DNA from: JBPYCR01 sp051846915
GTDB lineage: Bacteria; Bacillota; Bacilli; Bacillales; Amphibacillaceae
DNA length: 64,000 nucleotides
Assembly (NCBI RefSeq): GCF_051846915.1
Contig: NZ_JBPYCR010000002.1
Span: forward strand, 62,001-126,000
Reading direction: 5' to 3'
Made by a program: the position numbers and the translations under genes. Position 1 is the stretch's first letter; every line of letters begins with the position of its first letter. Below, in pieces: positions 6,869-15,661 of this stretch. Under the pieces are notes generated by a model, which did not search any database, was not told where the DNA came from, and saw only the letters and a list, made by a program, of their open reading frames with translations.

Positions 6869-9800
6869 TTAAACGTTTATTAACTCTTCCGTTTCTTCCA
6901 ATCGGACGGATACGAGACGAGAAACCCCCGATTCCTGCATCGTAACCCCGTATAATACATCGGCACTTTCCATCGTACCTTTACGGTGGGTGATGACAAT
7001 GAATTGTGTTTTGTCACTATAAAGTTGGACATACTTTGCAAAGCGAACAACATTGGCTTCGTCAAGCGCAGCCTCTACTTCATCCAATATACAAAACGGT
7101 ACAGGCCTCACACGTAATATGGCAAATAGTAATGCGATTGCTGTTAAGGCTCTTTCTCCACCTGATAAGAGACCGAGGGATTGCAGCTTTTTACCTGGTG
7201 GACGGGCAACAATTTCGACACCTGTATCCAGTATATTGCTCGGATCAGTCAATGTTAATTCTGCATGTCCTCCACCAAATAATTGATTAAATACAGTTGT
7301 GAACTCCGCTTTTATTTTTGTAAATGTAGCTGAAAATAGCTGCTCCATTTCTTCATCCATTTCGGAAATAACTGTAAATAATGTTTGTTTTGCCTCCATT
7401 AAGTCCTGCTGTTGGGTTGTTAAAAAAGTATAACGTTCGGAAATCCGATCGTATTCATCAATGGCTCCCAAATTTACCGTGCCCAATCTCTCAATAGACT
7501 TCTTCAATTGCTGAACATACTCTTTTTCCTCTTCAGGATTGGACGCTTTTGTAAATGTTTGCTGTGCTTTTTCATAAGTCATTTCATATTCCATCTGCAA
7601 ATGAGATAATCGATTTTCCAATGCAACATCCAGTCGGTTTGCTCTCACTTCCTGCTGTTGTCTTGTTTGGAGTATCTGTTGATGTTGTTTACCGATAACT
7701 TTTAATTCGCTTTCTTTATCATGGATCCAGTCATTTCTTTTCGTTTGTTCTTCTCTTTGTAATTGAATTTGTTTTGTAAGACTGTCTTTTTCTAGCTTTC
7801 GATTGTCTATATTTTCATTGAGTTCTTCTTCAGTCTTTTCAGATTGATGCATGTTAATTAAATCGTTTAGATCTTTCGTATATGATTCGTGCTGCTCTTT
7901 TAATGCTGTTAACTGTTTTTCTAAAGCTATTGTCTTTTCATGTTGATGTCGGACACGTTCTTCTTGCTCAGCCAGCTCTATTCGTTTCATCTGATAAGTT
8001 TCCTGCAATTGTTCATGACTTTCTTTGAACTTCTCTTCCTGTTCTATTAAAGTATTAATCGTACTTTGGGTTGAAGTGAGCTTCTGTTCAATCGATTGCA
8101 ATTCCGCCGCCAGCTCGTTTTCACGTTCAATCATTTTTTTGAAATTGCGTTCGAACTGCTGATGTTCCAAGTCAAAAACAGACAGACTATCATTCAAAGA
8201 AGCAATCTTTAATTCCATTTCTCTATAATTCGATTGAACTTGTTGCACCTTTTGCTGCATGTTGGAAAGGGTTTGTTCCTCTGCCTCAATTATTTCTTCT
8301 AATTTCTGAATATCTTCCTTTTCATCCTGGACAGCTGCTTCAAACTGTTTTGCCCTTTTTTCATAATCCATTAGCTTAGTCGTTAACTGCTGCAATTCTT
8401 TATCTCTTGTAAACAATGACTGGTTAGCTTTTTTTTGAGCACCTCCGGACATGGAGCCTCCAGGATTTACGACATCCCCATCCATTGTAACAATTCGATA
8501 TTTTCGATTCGTTAAAGCGGCAACCTCATTGGCATCCTTCAATGTTTTAGCAACAATAATATGCCCCATTAAGTGCTCAACTAATTTTTCATATGCTGAA
8601 GATACAAGGTCAGATGCTATTCCAACTATTCCTTTATGCTCTTTTATCTTCATAGCCACATTCATGGGGAGAGACCGTTGTTTAATCGATGCAAGCGGTA
8701 AAAAGGTGGCACGTCCTTTTTTTTCCTTCTTTAACCATTGAATCGCCTTACGGGCAGCCTGATCATTTGTTACGACAATATGCTGTGATTGTGCGCCAAG
8801 TGCTGTGTCAATAGCTATTATGTACTGTTCAGGTACGTCAATCAGTTCAATGACCGCTCCATGAATATTTGTTAACCTTTGTGTTCTTCGTGCCTGGAGC
8901 ACTTCTTTTACTCCGAAGAAAAATCCTTGAAAATCTGTTTTCATCTCTTCAAGCATTTCTTTTTTGGATTTGATTCTAGCGATTTGTTCATTTCCTTCGT
9001 GCAGCTTCGTTTGTGATTGTTGATAGTACACGCGTTTATTCGCTAAGTCGTTTTTAAAGTTCGTTATTTCAGTTTCTTTATCGATGAAATCTTTTTGAAG
9101 TATATCCAGTTCCGCTTTTAAATCCTTTTTAAACGCTTCTTTTCGTTCTATTTCAACTTCCAAATCATATGATTGCTTCCCTTGACCGGATTTTTTCATG
9201 TTCGATTGCTCTATTTCTTTCTGAAGGGAATGCTTCTCATTCCGTTTTACTGCTTGTTCATTCAAATACTCAATATAATCTGATTTCATATCTTCTATTT
9301 TATCTTTAATATTTTCTTGTTCTGTAGTTAATTTTAATTCCAGCTCGGCAATCGCTGATTTTGTGTCTTTCGTTTCGGTTCGCAATTTTTCGAGTTTAGC
9401 TTTTTCACTGTTCCATTCGCCTTCAACTTCCTCAATTCTTGTACGCGCATGACTTTGTTGAGTTTGGAGTTTTGCTTTATTTTCGGAATAATGCTTCAAC
9501 CGCTCATGCAGCAACTTTTTATTTCCTTCCATTTGTTCGAGTTGTTGAGTTGTAATTAAGAGCGAAGATTGAAGTTCCGCTATATGTTCATCCTTTGCTT
9601 TTAATTTTTGACGTTCGTTTTCTACTTTCGCCTCCATTTTTTGGATGCTAGTTTTTAAATCGATTTCTTTCCATTTGTTCTCTTCCAATTCTTTTAATAA
9701 ATTTTGCCATTCACTATGGAGTTGTTCGATTTCTGTAATCAAAAGACCTATTTCTTTTTGTTTTAACTGCTCTTTAAATCTTTTATATTCTTTTGCTGTA

Positions 9801-10429
9801 GATGCCTGTCTCTTCAGCGGCTCAATTTGCTTCTCTATTTCGTGCACGATATCCTCGATACGATGTAAATTTTCTTCTGTTTCTGCCAGCTTATATGTTG
9901 CTTTCTTTTTCCGCTGCTTATATTTCAAAACACCAGCCGCTTCTTCGAAAATAACGCGTCGTTCCTCTGCCTTGGAACTTAGTATCTCTTCCACTTTTCC
10001 TTGACTAATTATCGAAAATGCTTCCCTACCAAGCCCTGAGTCCAGGAATAAGTCAACAATGTCTTTTAATCGGCATGATTGTTTATTTATATAAAACTCG
10101 CTGTCTCCTGATCGATAGACTCTTCTTGTAACAGACACTTCTTTATAATCAAGCGGCAGCTGTTCATCCTGATTATCGAGAACGAGCGTCACTTCAGCAT
10201 AGTTCAACGGTTTTCTAGTATCGCTCCCTTGGAAAATAATGTCTTCCATTTTTGCTCCACGCAAAGATTTCACTGATTGCTCTCCAAGCACCCAGCGGAC
10301 AGCATCCGTTATGTTACTTTTACCACTTCCATTCGGACCTACGATCGCTGTAACGCCCGGAACAAACTCAACCCGAATCCGTTCGGCAAAAGATTTAAAA
10401 CCTATACTTTCCAACCGTTTTAAATACAT
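6869..10429 (-). CDS. smc: Chromosome segregation ATPase Smc
   Basis: Condensin-type ATPase that loops and compacts DNA with ScpA and ScpB. The 1186 residues equal the B. subtilis length. The N-terminal Walker A GPNGSGKSNITDAVRW is near 32. Long coiled coils run about 165-500 and 680-1020 around a hinge (about 510-670). The C-terminal head has signature LSGGERALTAIALL and Walker B FCILDEVEAALD. Three ATGs are adjacent; the last (10429) is best spaced, 7 bases after AAGGAG, and matches the family start MYLKRLESIGFKSF. A dispersed repeat begins only 13 bases upstream of the start, so the promoter must lie within or beyond repeat DNA. Confidence 0.98.
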   Translation of the reverse strand: MYLKRLESIGFKSFAERIRVEFVPGVTAIVGPNGSGKSNITDAVRWVLGEQSVKSLRGAKMEDIIFQGSDTRKPLNYAEVTLVLDNQDEQLPLDYKEVSVTRRVYRSGDSEFYINKQSCRLKDIVDLFLDSGLGREAFSIISQGKVEEILSSKAEERRVIFEEAAGVLKYKQRKKKATYKLAETEENLHRIEDIVHEIEKQIEPLKRQASTAKEYKRFKEQLKQKEIGLLITEIEQLHSEWQNLLKELEENKWKEIDLKTSIQKMEAKVENERQKLKAKDEHIAELQSSLLITTQQLEQMEGNKKLLHERLKHYSENKAKLQTQQSHARTRIEEVEGEWNSEKAKLEKLRTETKDTKSAIAELELKLTTEQENIKDKIEDMKSDYIEYLNEQAVKRNEKHSLQKEIEQSNMKKSGQGKQSYDLEVEIERKEAFKKDLKAELDILQKDFIDKETEITNFKNDLANKRVYYQQSQTKLHEGNEQIARIKSKKEMLEEMKTDFQGFFFGVKEVLQARRTQRLTNIHGAVIELIDVPEQYIIAIDTALGAQSQHIVVTNDQAARKAIQWLKKEKKGRATFLPLASIKQRSLPMNVAMKIKEHKGIVGIASDLVSSAYEKLVEHLMGHIIVAKTLKDANEVAALTNRKYRIVTMDGDVVNPGGSMSGGAQKKANQSLFTRDKELQQLTTKLMDYEKRAKQFEAAVQDEKEDIQKLEEIIEAEEQTLSNMQQKVQQVQSNYREMELKIASLNDSLSVFDLEHQQFERNFKKMIERENELAAELQSIEQKLTSTQSTINTLIEQEEKFKESHEQLQETYQMKRIELAEQEERVRHQHEKTIALEKQLTALKEQHESYTKDLNDLINMHQSEKTEEELNENIDNRKLEKDSLTKQIQLQREEQTKRNDWIHDKESELKVIGKQHQQILQTRQQQEVRANRLDVALENRLSHLQMEYEMTYEKAQQTFTKASNPEEEKEYVQQLKKSIERLGTVNLGAIDEYDRISERYTFLTTQQQDLMEAKQTLFTVISEMDEEMEQLFSATFTKIKAEFTTVFNQLFGGGHAELTLTDPSNILDTGVEIVARPPGKKLQSLGLLSGGERALTAIALLFAILRVRPVPFCILDEVEAALDEANVVRFAKYVQLYSDKTQFIVITHRKGTMESADVLYGVTMQESGVSRLVSVRLEETEELINV

Positions 10430-10442
10430 CATCATTCTCCTT

Positions 10443-10772
10443 AGAAAAGTGCAAGCGCCCATTTAGCAACATACAAACTTGAGCATTCCGAAATGAGATA
10501 AAGAAAACATGCCTCTGAAAAGGGGATACGTGAGTTGGGCGCAAAACCCGCTTTTAGTCGGCCCTTCTCAGGTACGAGCTGATGTTGACTTTCACCCAAG
10601 GGCATAAAGGGGACTAAGCCTTTCTCTAAAGTCAATCGGCAAGTCTTCTTTAAAACAGGGGAGGAATATGAAGTTTGGGACTGCGCTAAATGCTCGCCCA
10701 CCAAAACCTATGCTAGTTGCTGGGCGATGGAGCTAGACAGCTACGCACCAAAAGTTTATACTTTCTTATCTC
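10443..10772. repeat. Dispersed repeat family A, copy A1 (expanded)
   Basis: The left end is agaaaagtgcaagcgccc and the right end is gagctagacagctacgcacc followed by tttatactttcttatc. Both ends match the other copies in this window. Inside, gcgcccatttagcaac pairs with gttgctgggcg. Roughly 250 bases of extra sequence in the centre, including tgggactgcgctaaatgctcgccc, are shared in part with copy A4. It lies directly upstream of smc. The rest of the smc-DUF1128 gap (10773-10965) shows nothing else clear except a probable promoter area for the plus-strand gene. Type of element is unknown. Confidence 0.75.
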
Positions 10773-10965
10773 CTGAAAAAAGTGTATTTCGACCACGACC
10801 GCATAGTAGAAACTAAAATATACGACAGTAACTCTCTGAAAACACTTGGATTATTAACGAATCTATTTTATCATAAAGAGAGGTAAATGATAATATTCTG
10901 CCAATGCAAAAGGTATGCTTTTTGTGGAAGTCTTTACTGCAATAACTAAAGAAGAGGTGTAAAAG

Positions 10966-11190
10966 ATGAATTTAGAAAACCCTAATTATGAAAACATGAA
11001 GTTTATTTTAGACGAATTATCAAACAGATTGGACGTAGCCAATCGTTCATTAATGGATCCACAAGATTACGATATGGATAAATATGAGGATCTAAAATAT
11101 ATGTATGAAATTATTTCTAAAAAAGGAAGCTTGAGCCCTGCAGAGACACAAGCTTTTATAAGCGAATTACGCGCCGTTCGTAAGGGATAG
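10966..11190 (+). CDS. DUF1128 family protein (YfkK-like)
   Basis: Short acidic helical protein of 74 residues, function unknown. The pattern NRSLMDPQDYDMDKYEDLKYMYEII and SPAETQAFISELRAVRKG (quoted in part: MDPQDYDMDKYEDLKYMYEI and SPAETQAFISELRAVRKG) resembles DUF1128/YfkK of Bacillus. AAGAGGTGTAAAAG precedes the ATG. It is transcribed against its neighbours smc and rnc, which are normally adjacent, and is flanked on both sides by dispersed repeats, so it appears to have been inserted into this operon. No membrane segment or catalytic motif is visible. Confidence 0.85.
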   Translation: MNLENPNYENMKFILDELSNRLDVANRSLMDPQDYDMDKYEDLKYMYEIISKKGSLSPAETQAFISELRAVRKG

Positions 11191-11224
11191 CAATTGTAGT
11201 ACTTTTGGATCGAATACATAATTC

Positions 11225-11914
11225 TTATGATTCATCGCTATAACTGTCCAGCATTTTTTTTGCAGCCCTCTGTTCGGCCTCTTTTTTGGACCTTCCTCTT
11301 CCTTCTTTGAATGGATGATCTTTCACCTTTACACGAGAGATGAATTCTTTTTTGTGGGAAGGTCCACTTTCTTCAACAATCTCATATTCAATCGCGTAAT
11401 CTTTCTGTTTTTGAACCAATTCTTGCAGTTGACTTTTGTAATCCATCGCATGCGAAAAAGCACCAGTATGAATGAGTGGAAAAACATGTGATTCGAGAAA
11501 TTTTTGTGCTTGTTCATAGCCTTGATCCAAGTATAATGCACCAAGAAATGATTCAAACACATCTGCAAGCAGTGCGGGTCTTGTTCGTCCGCCTGTTTGC
11601 TCCTCTCCTTTTCCAAGCAGTATATAATCTCCAAAGTTTAAATGGACCGCAAAACCTACTAGCGATTCTTCACATACGATGGACGCTCGCAGTTTGGTCA
11701 TTTCACCTTCCGACATCTTTTCATATTTTCGAAATAAATATTGCGATACAGCCAATTCCAGCACTGCATCTCCTAAAAATTCAAGTCGCTCATTATCAGA
11801 AAATATTTTGCCTCGATGCTCATTCACATAAGATGAATGTGTAAAAGCCTCTTCTAACAGCGTTTCATTTTTAAATGATAAATTCAGTTGTTGTTCTAAT
11901 TGTTGAACATCCAT
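11225..11914 (-). CDS. rnc: Ribonuclease III
   Basis: Double-strand-specific endonuclease for rRNA, scRNA and mRNA processing. The catalytic signature NERLEFLGDAVLELAVSQYL (about residues 41-60) holds the acidic metal ligands, with DVFESFLGALYLDQG near 115. The C-terminal dsRNA-binding domain (about 155-228) includes GPSHKKEFISRVKV and GRSKKEAEQRAAKKML. About 229 residues. ATG 11914 is 7 bases from AGGTGG; an ATG two codons earlier (11920) is too close. It is separated from acpP by repeat DNA and from smc by DUF1128 plus a repeat. Confidence 0.98.
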   Translation of the reverse strand: MDVQQLEQQLNLSFKNETLLEEAFTHSSYVNEHRGKIFSDNERLEFLGDAVLELAVSQYLFRKYEKMSEGEMTKLRASIVCEESLVGFAVHLNFGDYILLGKGEEQTGGRTRPALLADVFESFLGALYLDQGYEQAQKFLESHVFPLIHTGAFSHAMDYKSQLQELVQKQKDYAIEYEIVEESGPSHKKEFISRVKVKDHPFKEGRGRSKKEAEQRAAKKMLDSYSDES

Positions 11915-11947
11915 AATCATGCCACCTTTTTTTCAACTCCTATATTA

Positions 11948-12128
11948 AAGAAAAGCGCAAGCGCCATGCCTAGAAACGTAGCGACTGGACTGAAGCAACT
12001 AAGATAAAGGAATCACGATGAGCACCGCGAATCGATGATGACTTATCGCAAGGCGCTGCAGGAAGTCGCCTAGTTTCTGGCGCTTAAGCTAGACAGCTAT
12101 GCACAAAATTATATACATTCTTATCTTT
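11948..12128. repeat. Dispersed repeat family A, copy A2
   Basis: Starts aagaaaagcgcaagcgcc and ends agctagacagctatgcac ... catacattcttatctttt-like sequence at 12095-12128. The element folds on itself: agcgcc..agaaac near the left pairs with gtttctggcgct near the right, and gcgact pairs with aagtcgc further in. A further copy starts immediately after it. Confidence 0.8.
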
Positions 12129-12235
12129 TAAGAAAAGCGCAAGCGCCATGCCTAGAAACGTAGCGACTGCGCCAGCTCAAAGCTGGTGGTTCGATGTCGC
12201 CACGCAAAGTGGCGGTTTTAATCGAACATTCAAAA
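12129..12235. repeat. Dispersed repeat family A, copy A3 (variant or truncated)
   Basis: Begins taagaaaagcgcaagcgcca followed by tgcctagaaacgtagcgact, identical to the start of A2. It then changes to a set of small hairpins: ccagc-tcaaa-gctgg, and gttcgat ... atcgaac enclosing gccac-gcaaa-gtggc. The right end typical of the family is absent, so this looks like a rearranged copy in direct tandem with A2. Confidence 0.7.
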
Positions 12236-12280
12236 ATACCTTGAGATAAAATTTTATGCTTTATGACCTTGTAAATGAAA

Positions 12281-12300
12281 AGTCTCGCTCGTGCGAGACT
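12281..12300 (-). terminator. Terminator after acpP
   Basis: Hairpin AGTCTCGC-ACGA-GCGAGACT followed by TTTTCATTT on the minus strand, about 80 bases downstream of the acpP stop. It should make acpP the last gene of its transcript and separate it from rnc. Confidence 0.75.
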
Positions 12301-12380
12301 CTAGTCTATAGACAGTTGTCTAATTACATATTTTATGATTGACATGTTTAGCATCTTCGCTAAACGCTTACTTTATTAAA

Positions 12381-12614
12381 TCAGGAGTTACTGTTTATGT
12401 ACTCAACAGCATCACCAACTGTTTTAATTTGCTCAGCTTCTTCATCAGCAATTTCCATATCGAATTCATCTTCAAATTCCATTACAAGTTCCACAACATC
12501 TAATGAATCTGCGTCCAAATCTTCTGTGAATGACGCTTCCATTGTTACTTGAGACTCTTCTACATCAAGCTGTTCTACGATGATATTTTTTACTCGATCA
12601 AACACATCTGCCAT
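12381..12614 (-). CDS. acpP: Acyl carrier protein
   Basis: Carries growing acyl chains of type II fatty-acid synthesis on phosphopantetheine. The 77-residue acidic protein has the attachment motif DLDADSLDVVELVMEFE, with the modified Ser at about residue 37. The start has AAGGGAGGTGAACGACT before ATG. It is normally next to fabG. Here a 272-base repeat element separates them and a terminator plus repeats follow, so it is probably expressed as a single gene. A TATACT box at about 50 bases upstream is a possible -10. Confidence 0.98.
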   Translation of the reverse strand: MADVFDRVKNIIVEQLDVEESQVTMEASFTEDLDADSLDVVELVMEFEDEFDMEIADEEAEQIKTVGDAVEYINSNS

Positions 12615-12682
12615 AGTCGTTCACCTCCCTTCAAATAGTATAGAAGAATATGTTTTAAATTTCTAGCTATAACTTATAGTAC

Positions 12683-12954
12683 GTGTTCAAAAAGGAGTAT
12701 AAAAAGGACCAAGAAGTTCGAGACGGCGTAGTTTTGAGCATAAGGAAAGCTTCCTTGAATCCGCATCGCACGCAGGAAAAGTGTCTTCTTTTCCAAGGTA
12801 CGAAATGTATGTATTTATATACAAGAGTGGCGAAAAAACAAGCCAACGAGATTCAACAGAGTGTGGTGATTTCGACGTTCGACATAGGACGTGTCGGTAC
12901 TTAGTCGAAATTCCCCTTCATCAAGGTCAATTTTTTACCGGACTTTCTGAACAC
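12683..12954. repeat. Repeat family B, copy B1 (MITE-like, terminal inverted repeats)
   Basis: Left end GTGTTCAAAAAG; right end read in reverse is GTGTTCAGAAAG, giving imperfect terminal inverted repeats. The interior shares long near-identical stretches with copy B2 (about 56026-56231), for example gaatccgcatcgcacgcagg. An inner hairpin ggaaaag ... cttttcc is conserved. The right third (about 12880-12940) differs from B2. There is no credible coding frame. It fills the fabG-acpP gap. Confidence 0.8.
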
Positions 12955-12965
12955 ATCTTTTTATA

Positions 12966-13706
12966 TTACATCACCATGCCGCCGTCAATATGGATCGTTT
13001 GTCCTGTAATATAATCAGAATCATTTGATGCAAGAAAACGAACAGCTTTTGCAATATCCTCTGCCGTTCCGAGCTTTTCAAGTGGAATAGCAGATAATAT
13101 GGCTTCCTTTTGCTCAGTCGTTAACGCATCGGTCATATCGGTTGCAATAAACCCGGGCGCTACCGCATTTACTAAGATATTACGTGAAGCAAGTTCTTTT
13201 GCAGTAGATTTCGTTAATCCGATGACACCTGCTTTAGCAGCTACGTAATTAGCTTGTCCTGGGTTTCCACTTACCCCGACAATGGAGGCGACGTTAATAA
13301 TTTTACCGCTTTTTTGTTTCATCATTTGCCGAGTAACGTTTTTAACGCAGAGAAAAACGCCTTTTAAATTCGTATTAATAACTTGATCAAATTCTTCTTC
13401 TTTCATTCGCATTAATAAGTTATCTTTCGTAATTCCAGCATTATTCACTAAAATATCGAGACTCCCAAATTGTTTGACTACTTCTTTCATCATTGCTTTT
13501 ACGCTTGCTTCATCCGCAACATCTGCTTGTATGGCAAAAGCTTTACCGCCTAGTTGTTTGATTTCTTCTGCAACAGCTTCTGCTTTCTCTCTGTTGCCGG
13601 AATAGTTTACGGCAACATTTGCACCATTATCCGCTAACTCAAGCGCAATCGCTCTGCCAATTCCTCTGGAAGCCCCTGTTACAAGGGCATTTTTTCCTTG
13701 CAGCAT
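12966..13706 (-). CDS. fabG: 3-oxoacyl-[acyl-carrier-protein] reductase FabG
   Basis: NADPH-dependent reductase of the first step after condensation in fatty-acid synthesis. Classical short-chain dehydrogenase of 246 residues: cofactor loop TGASRGIG near 10-17, NNAG near 88, catalytic Ser in NVASIVG near 140, and YVAAKAG with Tyr and Lys near 153-157. The ATG lies over the fabD stop (TAATG), so translation is coupled. Part of fapR-plsX-fabD-fabG. Confidence 0.98.
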   Translation of the reverse strand: MLQGKNALVTGASRGIGRAIALELADNGANVAVNYSGNREKAEAVAEEIKQLGGKAFAIQADVADEASVKAMMKEVVKQFGSLDILVNNAGITKDNLLMRMKEEEFDQVINTNLKGVFLCVKNVTRQMMKQKSGKIINVASIVGVSGNPGQANYVAAKAGVIGLTKSTAKELASRNILVNAVAPGFIATDMTDALTTEQKEAILSAIPLEKLGTAEDIAKAVRFLASNDSDYITGQTIHIDGGMVM

Positions 13707-14641
13707 TATTGATTATCCCCCTCATACCAAGAAATAAAATCTTGCATTGATTGCTCATCCTGTACTGCAAAGGTTTTTACTTTGCGATCAATTTTTTTCA
13801 CAAGTCCACTTAATACTTTCCCGTTACCTACTTCAACGAATGCATCGATATCGGCATCCATCATTTTCCGTATCGACTCCTCAAATCGAACCGGTGAATA
13901 CAGTTGCTTAATAAGTAAATCTTTGATTTCATCGCTATCCTTTACCGGAGCAGCAGTAACATTCGCATAAACAGGGATCGATGCATGGTGAAATGAAACA
14001 TCTTGCAAATAAGCGAAAAACTTTTCACTCGCTTGTTTCATTAGACGGGAATGAAATGGCCCGCTTACGTTCAGAGGCAATACTCTTTTTGCGCCTGCTT
14101 CTTTTAATAGCTTTCTAGCCTCTTCAATTCCTTCTGTTGTGCCCGAAATAACAATTTGCCCAGGACAGTTCAAATTTGCTACATCAACGATTTCATCCGA
14201 TTCTTTCAACGCAGCTTCGATTGCTTGCTGCGACAATCCCAATACCGCAGCCATCGTTCCTTTCCCTTTTGGAAAAGCTTTTTCCATAAGCTCGCCTCTG
14301 GTCGCCACTAATGGCAATGCTTCATCCAAAGAAATTGCATTCGCTGACACTAGCGCACTATACTCACCAAGGCTGTGCCCGAGCGTCATGACTGGTTTGA
14401 CATATTGCTTAAGCAATAGATCTACCCCCATACTCGATAGCAGAAGAGCAGGCTGTGTATTGACTGTTTCGGTTAAAAGCTCTTTAGGACCTTCAAACAT
14501 AATCTTTGTAAGATCCTTATTCAGTATTTCGTTTGCTTTTTCATACAGAGACCTAATTTCACTGTTTGTGTCATACAATTTTTTTGTCATCCCTACTGCC
14601 TGTGACCCTTGACCCGGGTACATAAATGCAACTCGTTTCAT
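13706..14641 (-). CDS. fabD: Malonyl-CoA:ACP transacylase FabD
   Basis: Transfers malonyl from CoA to acyl carrier protein, supplying the elongation unit. 311 residues, full length. The N-terminal GQGSQ oxyanion motif is near 10 and the nucleophile is in GHSLGEYSAL near 88-97. Conserved FHSRLM near 200 carries the catalytic His, with GNGKVLSGLVKKI near the end. AAGGAGGAGTAAA precedes ATG. It starts one base after plsX ends. Confidence 0.98.
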   Translation of the reverse strand: MKRVAFMYPGQGSQAVGMTKKLYDTNSEIRSLYEKANEILNKDLTKIMFEGPKELLTETVNTQPALLLSSMGVDLLLKQYVKPVMTLGHSLGEYSALVSANAISLDEALPLVATRGELMEKAFPKGKGTMAAVLGLSQQAIEAALKESDEIVDVANLNCPGQIVISGTTEGIEEARKLLKEAGAKRVLPLNVSGPFHSRLMKQASEKFFAYLQDVSFHHASIPVYANVTAAPVKDSDEIKDLLIKQLYSPVRFEESIRKMMDADIDAFVEVGNGKVLSGLVKKIDRKVKTFAVQDEQSMQDFISWYEGDNQ

Positions 14642-14642
14642 T

Positions 14643-15644
14643 TTACTCCTCCTTGTCCACGTCCATTGTCGCTATAGTCGATTCAATTGTTTCAGTCACT
14701 TTAAATTCAACCATATGTCGTGCTTGTTTAATCGCATTCTGAATCGCTCTTCGTTTCGAAGATCCATGCGCTTTAATGACCGGTGCCGATAATCCAAACA
14801 GGCCGGCTCCTCCATATTCTGAGTAATCTAATTGATTTTTTAACCCGATTAAATCATTTTTTACAAGACTAGCTGCAATTTTTGTTTTTACTGAATGCAT
14901 AAATGTCTTTTTTAAGAGTGAAAAAACGTTCATTGCTGTTCCTTCGATTGTTTTCAGTGTAATATTACCGCTGAATCCATCAGTTACCACAACATCAGCT
15001 GCACCATTTAATAAATCTCTCGCCTCTACATTGCCGATAAAATTAATTGGTGCATTGTTTAATTGAATAAATGCTTTTTTTGTCAGTTGGTTCCCTTTCC
15101 CATCTTCTGTCCCTACGTTTAATAAGCCTACAGTCGGATTAGGGATAGACCGAACTTTTTCTGTATAAATTGAGCCCATGACGGCATATTGCACCAGGTG
15201 ATGCGCATTCGCATCCACATTAGCGCCAACATCGAGTAATAAAAATCCTGTACCGTCAATTGTCGGTAATGTTGGACTGAGTGCTGGGCGATCAATACCT
15301 GGCGTTCTGCCAACTACAAATAAACCTGCACTCATTAATGCTCCTGTATTTCCGGCTGAAATACATGCGTCCGCACGGTTTTCTTTTACTTCTCTCGCCA
15401 TTATGACGAGGGAAGCATTTTTTTTGCGACGTACCGCGCGAACCGGTTCGTCCTCTGCAGTAATTCGCTCATCCGTATGAATAATCGTTATATTGTTATC
15501 ATTGGTTAAATAGGACTTGATTTGTTTTTCATCGCCGATCAGTGTAATCTTTATATCGTTAAATTGAGAAATGGCATCCATTGCACCTCGTACAACTTCC
15601 TTTGGTGCATGATCTCCTCCCATTGCATCAATTGCAATTCTCAT
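14643..15644 (-). CDS. plsX: Phosphate acyltransferase PlsX
   Basis: Makes acyl-phosphate from acyl-ACP for PlsY, linking fatty-acid to phospholipid synthesis. Opens MRIAIDAMGGDHAPKE, the family start; other conserved parts are AGNTGALMSAGLFVVGR, LLDVGANVDA and DGFSGNITLKT. ATG 15644 gives 333 residues, the B. subtilis length, with AAAAGGAG 10 bases upstream. An upstream in-frame ATG at 15665 sits inside the end of fapR before that site and is not used, I judge. Same operon as fapR. Confidence 0.97.
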   Translation of the reverse strand: MRIAIDAMGGDHAPKEVVRGAMDAISQFNDIKITLIGDEKQIKSYLTNDNNITIIHTDERITAEDEPVRAVRRKKNASLVIMAREVKENRADACISAGNTGALMSAGLFVVGRTPGIDRPALSPTLPTIDGTGFLLLDVGANVDANAHHLVQYAVMGSIYTEKVRSIPNPTVGLLNVGTEDGKGNQLTKKAFIQLNNAPINFIGNVEARDLLNGAADVVVTDGFSGNITLKTIEGTAMNVFSLLKKTFMHSVKTKIAASLVKNDLIGLKNQLDYSEYGGAGLFGLSAPVIKAHGSSKRRAIQNAIKQARHMVEFKVTETIESTIATMDVDKEE

Positions 15645-15661
15645 TTGAACACTTCTCCTTT

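Noticed and set aside
10441..10704. Minus-strand open frame of 87 codons inside repeat A1
   Set aside because: It lies wholly within the dispersed repeat, has no ribosome-binding site, and odd composition; similar frames arise wherever the repeat occurs.
12683..12904. Plus-strand 73-codon frame in repeat B1
   Set aside because: Coincides with a repeat; the frame is not kept in copy B2 and there is no ribosome-binding site.
10430..12965. CRISPR array or integrated phage remnant as an explanation for the repeat-rich area
   Set aside because: Repeats are few, long, palindromic and unevenly spaced; no short direct repeats with regular spacers, no cas, integrase or phage genes.
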